From IMG/VR virus record IMGVR_UViG_3300027710_000980, positions 1 through 43,058 of that record: 43,058 bases of DNA, one strand, 5' to 3'. Below the pieces are notes generated by a model. It did not search any database. It had not been told where the DNA came from and saw only the letters and a list, made by a program, of their open reading frames with translations. Origin of the DNA: a virus. Position numbers and translations under genes: made by a program. Shown here piece by piece: positions 16,559-23,692 of the stretch. How positions within the stretch are numbered: position 1 is the stretch's first letter; every line of letters starts with the position of its first letter.

Positions 16559-17396
16559 TGCAGTAGTTTCTAAAGGTATGATATTTGCAGGATGTTCTTT
16601 TACTTGGGGGCAGGGCCTCTACTATTATAGTAATATGCCTTCATTAAAGGAACCACCACCGGATCATTATCGATCACAGTTAGTTAGATGGTCACATCAT
16701 AAATTTCAAGAAACTATTAGGTATCCAAGATTAGTTGCTAATCATTTTAATACATTTGAGTTGACTCAGGATTTCAATGGCGGAGCTACTCACTCGATTA
16801 TAAAGTATTGGGAAGAGAAGTTTTTTCAAACGGGAGATTTTCAAAAATCAATAGAAGATCGAGCCCAAAATTACGACTACGATGACATCTCCCATGTATT
16901 TTTTCAATTTACACAATGGTCCAGAACTGAACTAACTATTGAACATGGCGGAAAAACAATTGGTCCAAAACAAAGATATGAAATATGGCAGAGTCCCGAA
17001 CATCTAAGTACTTTTATACAATGGTTAAATGCACAGAATATTACCTTTGATGAATTTATTCATAGATCTAAAAAGGAAGAAGTTGCTCGTGTTCGAGCTT
17101 TCTTAGAAAAGTTTGAACAACATGGTGCTAAAACAGCAGTACTATCATGGCCAGAAGATATGGTTGAATATATAACAGCAGATCCTTGGTTATCGGAAAG
17201 ATTTATTCAGTTAGAACATAATGGCTCAACTTGGTCTAGCATTGAGAAATTAATGAAGGTTCACCAAGAACTAACAATAAACAGCGATTTTGAATATTTT
17301 GAAGATACTCCAAAAGATCATCACCCTTCTAAAACATGCCATCGTATAATGGCTAATGCTATTATAAAATATTTAGAAAAATCTAAACTCCAATGA
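16542..17396 (+). CDS. SGNH/GDSL-hydrolase-like protein (copy 2)
   Basis: The start is set at the ATG at 16542; a more upstream TTG would lengthen the overlap with the previous gene and add residues unlike the family. The 284-residue protein has MIFAGCSFTWGQGL (nucleophile candidate S19), an FNGGATHSIIKYW segment that fits the Gly/Asn blocks, and KDHHPSKTCHRIMANAI as the C-terminal Asp-x-x-His. A Trp- and Tyr-rich insertion lies between. It is diverged from copies 1 and 3, so the paralogues probably have different acyl-glycan substrates. No secretion signal. Confidence 0.75.
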   Translation: MISKPNAVVSKGMIFAGCSFTWGQGLYYYSNMPSLKEPPPDHYRSQLVRWSHHKFQETIRYPRLVANHFNTFELTQDFNGGATHSIIKYWEEKFFQTGDFQKSIEDRAQNYDYDDISHVFFQFTQWSRTELTIEHGGKTIGPKQRYEIWQSPEHLSTFIQWLNAQNITFDEFIHRSKKEEVARVRAFLEKFEQHGAKTAVLSWPEDMVEYITADPWLSERFIQLEHNGSTWSSIEKLMKVHQELTINSDFEYFEDTPKDHHPSKTCHRIMANAIIKYLEKSKLQ

Positions 17397-18205
17397 TCGA
17401 ACATTTTATCGCAGGAGGATGCAGTTTTACTCACTGGGAAAATAGTTGGGTTAATACATTAGATCATTATTTAAAATCTAAAAATAATGATCTAACTTCT
17501 TCAAATACAGCCTTTCCTAGTCAAGGTCAGGGCATGATTCAAAAAAAAGTAATGCTCGACGTAGTTGAATCTCTTAATAAAGGAATACCGCCTGAAAAAA
17601 TTTTAGTTGTAGTGATGTGGAGCGGAACCAGTAGATCGTCTTGGTACATAGACAATCCCGATATAATTAAAAAAATGGACCTAACGGATAGGCGCTTACT
17701 AGATTTAAAAAATAGTACATCGGACAGCGGTGGCTGGTATAATACTGAGCACGGTAATAACAAAAATGATTATATATTAGGTTTTACACAGCAACATTTT
17801 TTGCTTGATAAATTTCCCAATGGAGTTGGTAAAGTCCATGATAGCCTAGAGAATATTATAATGTTACAAAATTTTTGTAAATTACACAATGTAACATTAA
17901 TTCAACAATTTTATATGGATTTTGTATTTGAGGATATTGAAAGATACAAAAATCACCAAATTATAAATTATCTATATAAACAATTAGATTTTGACAGTAT
18001 AATAACACAGGGTATGTTAGAATACCTAGAGACTTTTTTAAATATTAGAAAAAAGAAATCTGAAACGCTGACACAGGAACAACGTATTGAATCATCTGAG
18101 AATTTGGAATTGTTTTCTTCAGACGGGTTTCATCCAGGTATATATGGAACAAAACTTTGGTGTAAAAATATACTATTTCCATTTTTAAAGAGTAAAAACA
18201 TATGA
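17393..18205 (+). CDS. SGNH/GDSL-hydrolase-like protein (copy 3)
   Basis: A 270-residue protein starting in an ATGA overlap with copy 2. The N-terminus FIAGGCSFTHWENSWVN has the nucleophile candidate S11, the PSQGQGMIQKKV segment fits the Gly block, VVVMWSGTSR the block III strand, and SSDGFHPGIYGTKLW the Asp-x-x-His. The family and three neighbours of the same kind suggest esterase, deacetylase or acyl-transfer chemistry on sugars. It ends in an ATGA overlap with the ThDP beta gene. Confidence 0.75.
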   Translation: MIEHFIAGGCSFTHWENSWVNTLDHYLKSKNNDLTSSNTAFPSQGQGMIQKKVMLDVVESLNKGIPPEKILVVVMWSGTSRSSWYIDNPDIIKKMDLTDRRLLDLKNSTSDSGGWYNTEHGNNKNDYILGFTQQHFLLDKFPNGVGKVHDSLENIIMLQNFCKLHNVTLIQQFYMDFVFEDIERYKNHQIINYLYKQLDFDSIITQGMLEYLETFLNIRKKKSETLTQEQRIESSENLELFSSDGFHPGIYGTKLWCKNILFPFLKSKNI

Positions 18206-18744
18206 ATAAACCAACAACTGCCCCTTATCAATCTGCACTAACTGACGCAATGACATTCTTAGGAGAACAACCAGATGTAGTTTTTATAGGACAGCAGATT
18301 GTCTATGCTGGAAATCCTATGAGTACCACACTAGGCAATGTACCTAAAGATAAAATGATTGAAGTTCCGGTAATGGAAGAATCCCAGATGGGTATGTCAT
18401 TGGGTATAGCAATGACTGGTAAGACTGTTATTACATTTTATCCTCGTTGGGATTTTATATTATTAGCAGCTAATCAGTTAATTAATCATATTGATAAATT
18501 TAAACTTATGACCGGAAAGACGGCTAACATATTAATTAGATTAGGCAAAGGCGCCGATACTCCTTTAGACCCGGGGCATCAACACAAAGGTAATTATTTT
18601 TCTGAATTCAAAGCAATGTGTCCTAACACAACGTTCCATAACTTAACCAGTGCTGAAAATATTGTAGATGCTTATAAGACGGCCTATGCTGAAGGCGGCG
18701 TACATGTGTTAGTTGAATACCCTGAATTGTATTATAATAAGTGA
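18202..18744 (+). CDS. ThDP-dependent E1-beta-like subunit (Pyr domain only)
   Basis: A 180-residue protein similar to the pyrimidine-binding domain of E1-beta and transketolase C-terminal subunits: SALTDAMTFLGEQPDVVFIG at the start, then VPVMEESQMGMSLGIAMTGK with the Glu expected to activate the ThDP aminopyrimidine, WDFILLAANQLINHIDKF, and GHQHKGNYFSEFKAMCP. Ordinary E1-beta chains run to about 325 residues; the usual C-terminal domain is absent here. With the PP-domain gene at 10547 it would form a minimal split enzyme, similar in size to the two-gene sulfopyruvate decarboxylase. Convergent overlap of 13 bases with the radical SAM gene that follows. Confidence 0.8.
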   Translation: MNKPTTAPYQSALTDAMTFLGEQPDVVFIGQQIVYAGNPMSTTLGNVPKDKMIEVPVMEESQMGMSLGIAMTGKTVITFYPRWDFILLAANQLINHIDKFKLMTGKTANILIRLGKGADTPLDPGHQHKGNYFSEFKAMCPNTTFHNLTSAENIVDAYKTAYAEGGVHVLVEYPELYYNK

Positions 18745-19835
18745 TGAAAGTTATGGTTAACTTTGTCTAAGTTAGCTATCTTCTGCAGTTCTAAAATAAA
18801 GTCATTGAACAGAGGGTGTGTTGGTTCAAATATAGAAAGTTCACTTACCTCTTTAATAGAAAACTTTCCAGTCTGCCAATGCACTAACTGACGATAGTGT
18901 ACATCAAATCCTACAGTAGAGTCTTTAAAAATATCAGAAATGATATTGTACATCTGTAACATCTCTTTATAGTTGTGTTGGCTAACGACCATTGAGAATG
19001 TCATATGTACGATTGATGACTGAGTACTTAGGAACTTAATGTTTTCTATAAGTTTATCCCAATCGCCGTTGAGTCTAGTTACATTCTCGTAGGTATCTTT
19101 GCATCCAGCGTCTATGCTTATCTCTACTACTTTGATAAACTTTTTAGATTTTAAACTGTTCCACATTTTTTCATTAAGTAGAACACCATTAGTAATAATT
19201 TGTATACATTCTAAATTTGGATAGAGATCTTCATTAAAATTGATTAGATAGTCTCTGTAGATCTTGGAATAAAAAGGATCTCCGCTACCTGTTATCATTA
19301 TCTTTTTAAGTGAGGCAGCAAAAGATTCTTCTATAAATGACAACAATAATAATTTCCTTGCATGTTCATCAGAGTCGACATCGTCGTTTGAAACAAGGTC
19401 GGCTCGGCAAGAAGGACATTTTAAATTACAACTCCTATCGAATCCAAAAAGTATTTCTTCAGGCAAGCCTTGGAAATTTTTAACATCATCAACCGTTTTA
19501 ATATTGTAAGTATGTTCAAAAGCTGATCTTTCCAAGAGTACCGGTGCGGGTATCCCGGTGTTGATCAAACTTGACAGTGCAGGACATATCTTATGATTGC
19601 AGTACTTATACGAGCCATCTACTACTGATTTTCTAACTTCTTGAATTGAAGGTGAGTTCCAATTTTTTAATAAATCTTCATCCGACGATACTGGATCCCA
19701 ATTAGTATGGTTATCTTTGGTTTCTCGAATGTTAGTAGGACACCAAGAAGGGCAACAAATATACTGGCTAGTCCCTTGTACGTCCAAATATCTAAAAGGG
19801 GAAATGCAAACGTATTTTTTTAAAATATCTGACAT
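18732..19835 (-). CDS. Radical SAM protein (copy 3, opposite strand)
   Basis: A 367-residue radical SAM protein, the only large gene of the sugar block on the minus strand. The cluster motif is C136-N-L-K-C140-P-S-C143, followed by KKIMITGSGDPFYSKIY (SAM-binding Gly segment), IQIITNGVLL and VVEISIDAG, the standard strand series. N-terminal cysteines (KYVCISPFRYLD, YICCPSWC, KYCNHKIC) could hold an auxiliary cluster like SPASM proteins but placed first. It is not a close copy of the pair at 4146/5728. It is divergently transcribed from the nucleotidyltransferase gene across a 90-base region with a shared promoter and a palindrome. Confidence 0.88.
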   Translation of the reverse strand: MSDILKKYVCISPFRYLDVQGTSQYICCPSWCPTNIRETKDNHTNWDPVSSDEDLLKNWNSPSIQEVRKSVVDGSYKYCNHKICPALSSLINTGIPAPVLLERSAFEHTYNIKTVDDVKNFQGLPEEILFGFDRSCNLKCPSCRADLVSNDDVDSDEHARKLLLLSFIEESFAASLKKIMITGSGDPFYSKIYRDYLINFNEDLYPNLECIQIITNGVLLNEKMWNSLKSKKFIKVVEISIDAGCKDTYENVTRLNGDWDKLIENIKFLSTQSSIVHMTFSMVVSQHNYKEMLQMYNIISDIFKDSTVGFDVHYRQLVHWQTGKFSIKEVSELSIFEPTHPLFNDFILELQKIANLDKVNHNFHHLL

Positions 19836-19858
19836 GTAATTGAAATGAGTTAATATCT

Positions 19859-19887
19859 TTACTTACCTAGTTTAATGAGTGTATAAT
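19859..19887 (+). promoter_or_regulatory. Sigma70-like promoter for the nucleotidyltransferase-cupin gene
   Basis: TTACTT at 19859-19864, a 17-base spacer, and TATAAT at 19882-19887. The -10 is a perfect match and the -35 is partial. Transcription would start near 19894 and give a leader of about 30 bases to the ATG at 19926. Confidence 0.55.
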
Positions 19888-19911
19888 AAATTTACCAACA
19901 AATTTGTTGAA
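19883..19911 (-). promoter_or_regulatory. Divergent sigma70-like promoter for the radical SAM gene
   Basis: On the minus strand, TTCAAC (19911-19906), a 17-base spacer, and TATTAT (19888-19883). Its -10 occupies the same bases as the plus-strand -10, so the two promoters could not be occupied at once. The palindrome at 19896-19909 overlaps its spacer and -35 element. Confidence 0.45.
19896..19909. promoter_or_regulatory. 14-bp perfect palindrome, candidate operator
   Basis: CAACAAATTTGTTG is its own reverse complement. It lies at about +3 to +16 of the plus-strand promoter and within the minus-strand promoter, a position where a dimeric repressor would block both. No regulator gene is visible in the window. 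Confidence 0.45.
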
Positions 19912-19925
19912 GTTAAATAAATCAA

Positions 19926-20678
19926 ATGAAAATTGTATTAGTAACAGGTGGCTTTGATCCACTACATAGCGGACACATTGAATACTTTAAGGCTGCTCGT
20001 CAACTCGGCAATCTCTTGGTTGTAGGTGTTAACAGTGATGCTTGGCTTGCACGTAAAAAGGGTAGATCCTTTATGCCAATAACAGAGCGCAAAGCAATCA
20101 TTGAAAATATATACCAAGTACATCGTGTTATAGAATTTAATGATGACGATAGCAGTGCTATAGATGCTATTCAACAGGTAAAGGAAATGTTTCCTAGAGA
20201 TAAGGTTATCTTTGCCAATGGCGGCGATCGTACCAAAGACAACATTCCAGAAATGGTATTTGAAGATGTTGAGTTTGCGTTTGGAGTAGGAGGCACCAAT
20301 AAAGCTAATAGCAGTAGTTGGATACTTGAAGAGTGGAAAGCTCCTAAGACTGAACGCCCATGGGGATACTATCGTGTCCTACATGATGTTGTTGGTACTA
20401 AAGTTAAAGAGTTAACAGTTGAACCCGGACAGAAATTGAGTATGCAACGACACGCTAGCCGAGCAGAGCACTGGCATGTTGCTGAAGGGCAGTGTATAGT
20501 ACATTCAATGATGCCCAATGGATATGCACTTCCAGTAACTGAGCTGTCAACTCATATGTCTTATAAAGTTGCCAAAGGAGATTGGCATCAACTATCGAAT
20601 CCCTACGATAAACCTTGTAGGATAGTCGAAATACAATACGGAGCCGCCTGCGATGAGTCAGATATTGAGCGTAGATAA
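19926..20678 (+). CDS. Nucleotidyltransferase (HldE/TagD-like) fused to PMI-type cupin
   Basis: A 250-residue fusion. Residues 1-135 are a cytidylyltransferase-like nucleotidyltransferase: TGGFDPLHSGHIEYF with the HxGH site at H14-H17, VGVNSDAWLARKKGRSFMP and ERKAIIENI, closest in pattern to the ADP-heptose synthase transferase domain. Residues about 138-250 are a cupin of the type II phosphomannose isomerase C-terminus: ERPWGYYRVLHD, VKELTVEPGQKLSMQRHASR, EHWHVAEGQC and KGDWHQLSNP, with His residues for a metal. The N-terminal domain would activate a sugar-phosphate and the cupin isomerise or bind it. A likely entry step of the pathway. Confidence 0.85.
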   Translation: MKIVLVTGGFDPLHSGHIEYFKAARQLGNLLVVGVNSDAWLARKKGRSFMPITERKAIIENIYQVHRVIEFNDDDSSAIDAIQQVKEMFPRDKVIFANGGDRTKDNIPEMVFEDVEFAFGVGGTNKANSSSWILEEWKAPKTERPWGYYRVLHDVVGTKVKELTVEPGQKLSMQRHASRAEHWHVAEGQCIVHSMMPNGYALPVTELSTHMSYKVAKGDWHQLSNPYDKPCRIVEIQYGAACDESDIERR

Positions 20679-21216
20679 AGATGCGTTCTCTAGCGGGCAA
20701 GTTGGCAGTAAGATATGGCTCTGTGAAGAATTAGAAAAACTATTCTCTAGTATAGACACAGTTTGGATCTACGGTGGCTGGTATGGTATAACAGCATTCT
20801 TACTGCGTAGTAGGGGACAACTAGATATAGGAACAATTAGAAGTTATGACATTGATCCTTACTGCGAACAAGTTGCAGACATGTTCAATGAGAATTGGGT
20901 GTATCAAGATTGGAAGTTTAAAGCACATACCGCTGACTGTAATAAGTTAGATTTTAAGTCTGCACCTCCTGATCTAGTAATTAATACCAGCACAGAGCAT
21001 TTTAATAGTTTTGATTGGTGGCATCGTATTCCAAAAGGAACTACAGTAGTGTTACAGGGTAACAATATGATACACAATGATCATTTTGTACATAGCACTT
21101 GTCTAGCAGAATTTGTAGCACAGTTTTCTGTAACTGAAATATTGTACACAGGTGAGAAACAATTTGTTTATCCAGACTGGCGCTTTACTAGGTATATGCT
21201 AATAGGTGTCAAATGA
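20653..21216 (+). CDS. Class I SAM methyltransferase-like protein
   Basis: A 187-residue protein overlapping the fusion gene by 26 bases. The N-terminus VGSKIWLCEELEKLF is followed by a Rossmann-like core: VWIYGGWYGITAFLL at the place of motif I, SYDIDPYCEQVADMF for the acidic ribose-binding strand, PPDLVINTSTEHF and KGTTVVLQGNN. This fits the overall class I methyltransferase layout, although motif I is atypical (YGGWYG for the usual GxGxG). Similar proteins occur in phage sugar cassettes. Substrate unknown. Confidence 0.6.
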   Translation: MSQILSVDKDAFSSGQVGSKIWLCEELEKLFSSIDTVWIYGGWYGITAFLLRSRGQLDIGTIRSYDIDPYCEQVADMFNENWVYQDWKFKAHTADCNKLDFKSAPPDLVINTSTEHFNSFDWWHRIPKGTTVVLQGNNMIHNDHFVHSTCLAEFVAQFSVTEILYTGEKQFVYPDWRFTRYMLIGVK

Positions 21217-21995
21217 CCACTGATTTATTTTTATACGCTAATGGTGATAGTTTTGTTAAAGGAGACGAACTAGGTAATTTCTTAAAAACAGATTTCCCTG
21301 GTTATTACAATTTTAGCGAAGAAAGACCTGAGCGTATGGACTCGTGGATCTTAGAAGACCAACAAAAAAATAAATTTAGATCTACTAATTTTTTTAAAAC
21401 AATTAGCGCGGAAGAAGATAAAAGGAATTTTGCCGCTAAGATTCAAAAACATTTAAATTGTAATTTTTTAAATAATGCACAAGGTGGCAGCAGTAATGAC
21501 AGAACAACTAGGATTGCATTACAAGATTTAATAGAAATAAAAAAACAACATAAAAATATTGTTGCACTTATAGGTACTGCTGAACCGTCAAGATTAGAAT
21601 TACCAAATGACAACACTGATCTTCTTTGGAAACCTTATTTCTTGGCAAAAACTGATAATATCAATAATCCGATATCTCAATTTTATTTGTTAAACCTAAA
21701 TCGTTACCACAGAATGGTTATGTTCTATAAAAATGTAATTCTTCTTCAAGATTTTTGTAAAGTAAATAGTATAAAGTTACTTTGGGTCGCAGGAAATACT
21801 AACATTGTTGAAAATAATGGTGTTGATACAGATGCAGAAGATTATAATAATTTTAAAGAATATGCAAATTTTAGTTATGCAGTAGAAATGCCTAAAATAG
21901 CCAAAGATATCGATATTGGCGTTATGTGCCCAGGGCGACACTTTGCAGAAAAAGTACATGATGCCGTAGCAACGTTACTGCTAGGAAAAATTTAA
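21213..21995 (+). CDS. SGNH/GDSL-hydrolase-like protein (copy 4)
   Basis: A 260-residue protein with YANGDSFVKGDEL (classic G-D-S, nucleophile candidate S13), FLNNAQGGSSNDRTTRIALQ as the Gly/Asn blocks, VALIGTAEPSR as the third strand, and CPGRHFAEKVHDAVATLL with a C-terminal His. It is the most diverged of the four copies and has a classic GDS instead of GCS. It starts in an ATGA overlap and is followed by a very small basic protein. Confidence 0.7.
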   Translation: MTTDLFLYANGDSFVKGDELGNFLKTDFPGYYNFSEERPERMDSWILEDQQKNKFRSTNFFKTISAEEDKRNFAAKIQKHLNCNFLNNAQGGSSNDRTTRIALQDLIEIKKQHKNIVALIGTAEPSRLELPNDNTDLLWKPYFLAKTDNINNPISQFYLLNLNRYHRMVMFYKNVILLQDFCKVNSIKLLWVAGNTNIVENNGVDTDAEDYNNFKEYANFSYAVEMPKIAKDIDIGVMCPGRHFAEKVHDAVATLLLGKI

Positions 21996-22004
21996 GGAAA
22001 ACCG

Positions 22005-22121
22005 ATGTTTAAAAGATTTTATAATTTTATTGTTAACGAAATTAAATTTAGAATAGAACGACGAAAAATTCGTAAAAGAATGAAAGAACTTCAAAAACGA
22101 GATCCATTCATCTACAAATAA
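22005..22121 (+). CDS. 38-residue basic protein
   Basis: A small gene read directly from the sequence: MFKRFYNFIVNEIKF at the start, then an Arg/Lys-rich helix (RIERRKIRKRMKELQKR) and the end DPFIYK. AAGGAAAACCG before the ATG provides a Shine-Dalgarno sequence. It fits between the SGNH gene and the carbamoyltransferase, which starts two bases after its stop. An aromatic, hydrophobic start followed by a strongly basic helix suggests membrane-surface or nucleic-acid contact. I recall similar short proteins ending in DPFIYK in aquatic phages, but I cannot verify that here. Confidence 0.6.
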   Translation: MFKRFYNFIVNEIKFRIERRKIRKRMKELQKRDPFIYK

Positions 22122-22122
22122 T

Positions 22123-23598
22123 ATGGACTATATTGGACTAAGTTGCGGTTTCCACGATGCCGCTGTGAGTGTTGTTGATTCATCTGGGAATATCGTATTT
22201 TCCGGACACAGTGAGCGATATAGTAAGAGTAAGCATGACGAAAATCTTTGTGGATCTATAATAACAGACGCCCTGCAATACACTGAAGACTACCAAATTC
22301 ACTATTATGAAAGACCGCTACTAAAGTATTTGCGACAATTAGTAGCAGGCCAGAAACCTGCTATCAGTAATGTAAATGTTAAAAATATAATCGGAGCTTC
22401 TAACATGCAGTTGTTAGGCAATCAGAAAGTTTATACTCATAATCACCATTTAAGTCACGCCGCCGCAGGATTCCAAACAAGTCCCTACGATGATGCCACG
22501 GTTGTGATTATTGATGCTATAGGGGAGTTTGACACTATTACCATTTGGCATGCTGAATACGACAGTGACACTGGCCGAGCTGAATACAAGAAGTTATGGT
22601 CTCAATCTTATCCTCATAGTATTGGCTTATTTTACAGTGCAATGACTTCTAGTGTAGGACTGCGCCCTCTTGATGAAGAGTATATATTAATGGGCATGGC
22701 AGCTTATGGATCTCCTAAGGTAGACCTAACCGGGCTAGTAGCCAACGAAACAAAATTAAAGTTTAATTACAACCTACATAAGGGAGTAGATCCAGACCTG
22801 ATTAAAGGTGCTGATCATTATGACATAGCTGCCAGTAGTCAAGAATTGGTTGAAACTTTAATAACAAGTGTGATTAAAAAAGCAAAACAACTAGGGCATA
22901 GTAACAATCTAGTCTATGGCGGCGGCGTTGCTCTTAACTGTAGTGCTAATAGGCTACTAGGTGAGTACTATAATAACATTTGGATTATGCCTAATCCTGG
23001 AGATGCTGGTAGTAGTCTTGGCGCAGCCGCTCTAGGCTACAAATATAAAATACAATGGACTGATGCGTTCCTTGGCTATGAGATACCGGGACCGTATCCA
23101 GTTGACAATATTATCAAAGAATTGTACACTAATAAGATAGTCGGAGTAGCCAGCGGTCGGGCAGAGTTTGGCCCGAGAGCATTGGGCAATAGGAGTTTGT
23201 TGGCAGACCCTAGAGGCCCGGAGATCAAGGATAAAGTAAATGAAATTAAACGTAGACAAAAGTTCAGACCTTTCGCCCCAGTCATTTTGGAGGAGTATGC
23301 TGATAGTTATTTTGATATGCCTCGTGGGTTCAGTAACAGTAGGTATATGCAAGTCATCGCTCGTTGCAGGCATCCTGACTTATTTCCTGCTATCGTTCAC
23401 GCTGACGGGACTTCTAGGGTACAAACTGTTCCAAGAGATGGAAGTGGAATAAGAAAACTGTTAGAACGTTGGTATGATGAGACAGGTTGTCCAATGTTAT
23501 TAAACACTAGCCTTAACATTCGTGGTGAGCCCATGGTCAATGATCGTGCAGACGCAGATCGATTCGAATCATTGTATAAAATCCAAGTCTGCTCCTAA
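22123..23598 (+). CDS. Carbamoyltransferase (NodU/CmcH/TobZ family)
   Basis: A 491-residue O-carbamoyltransferase. The N-terminal Kae1-like domain starts with YIGLSCGFHDAAVSVVD, has HNHHLSHAAAGFQTSPYDDA (the metal-binding His residues of this family) and VVIIDAIGEFDTITIW. The later YrdC-like domain is marked by YGGGVALNCSANRLLGE, PNPGDAGSSLGAAALGY, ASGRAEFGPRALGNRSLLAD and the final LLNTSLNIRGEPMVN. The enzyme uses carbamoyl phosphate and ATP to carbamoylate a hydroxyl, often on a sugar. It is slightly shorter than the 540-600 residues of typical bacterial forms. It is the last gene of the sugar block. Confidence 0.93.
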   Translation: MDYIGLSCGFHDAAVSVVDSSGNIVFSGHSERYSKSKHDENLCGSIITDALQYTEDYQIHYYERPLLKYLRQLVAGQKPAISNVNVKNIIGASNMQLLGNQKVYTHNHHLSHAAAGFQTSPYDDATVVIIDAIGEFDTITIWHAEYDSDTGRAEYKKLWSQSYPHSIGLFYSAMTSSVGLRPLDEEYILMGMAAYGSPKVDLTGLVANETKLKFNYNLHKGVDPDLIKGADHYDIAASSQELVETLITSVIKKAKQLGHSNNLVYGGGVALNCSANRLLGEYYNNIWIMPNPGDAGSSLGAAALGYKYKIQWTDAFLGYEIPGPYPVDNIIKELYTNKIVGVASGRAEFGPRALGNRSLLADPRGPEIKDKVNEIKRRQKFRPFAPVILEEYADSYFDMPRGFSNSRYMQVIARCRHPDLFPAIVHADGTSRVQTVPRDGSGIRKLLERWYDETGCPMLLNTSLNIRGEPMVNDRADADRFESLYKIQVCS

Positions 23599-23614
23599 AT
23601 TTTACCAAAACCGG

Positions 23615-23660
23615 TTGCTTTTTGCCAACTTTGACTGTATAATAGTCATTGTTGTATAAT
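23615..23660 (+). promoter_or_regulatory. Tandem overlapping sigma70-like promoters before the lysis gene
   Basis: Promoter 1: TTGCTT (23615-23620), 17-base spacer, TATAAT (23638-23643). Promoter 2: TTGACT (23631-23636), 18-base spacer, TATAAT (23655-23660). The -35 of the second lies in the spacer of the first. Both -10 elements are perfect, so strong host-RNA-polymerase transcription is likely. Confidence 0.75.
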
Positions 23661-23680
23661 TATTTTACCACTAACGAAAA

Positions 23681-23686
23681 AGGAGG
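23681..23686 (+). promoter_or_regulatory. Strong ribosome binding site of the SleB-like gene
   Basis: AGGAGG six bases before the ATG at 23693, a full Shine-Dalgarno match and the strongest in this part of the window. It fixes the start of the lysis gene. Confidence 0.85.
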
Positions 23687-23692
23687 TCTTCA

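Noticed and set aside
22123-23598. Frameshifted or truncated carbamoyltransferase
   Set aside because: The C-terminus is shorter than bacterial forms, but all motifs up to LNIRGEPMVN are intact, and the ending looks like a compact phage form instead of a frame break.
23609-23620. AACCGGTT palindrome after the carbamoyltransferase as a terminator
   Set aside because: The stem is only four base pairs without a loop, and the T-run is interrupted by GC. The region is better explained as the tandem promoters.
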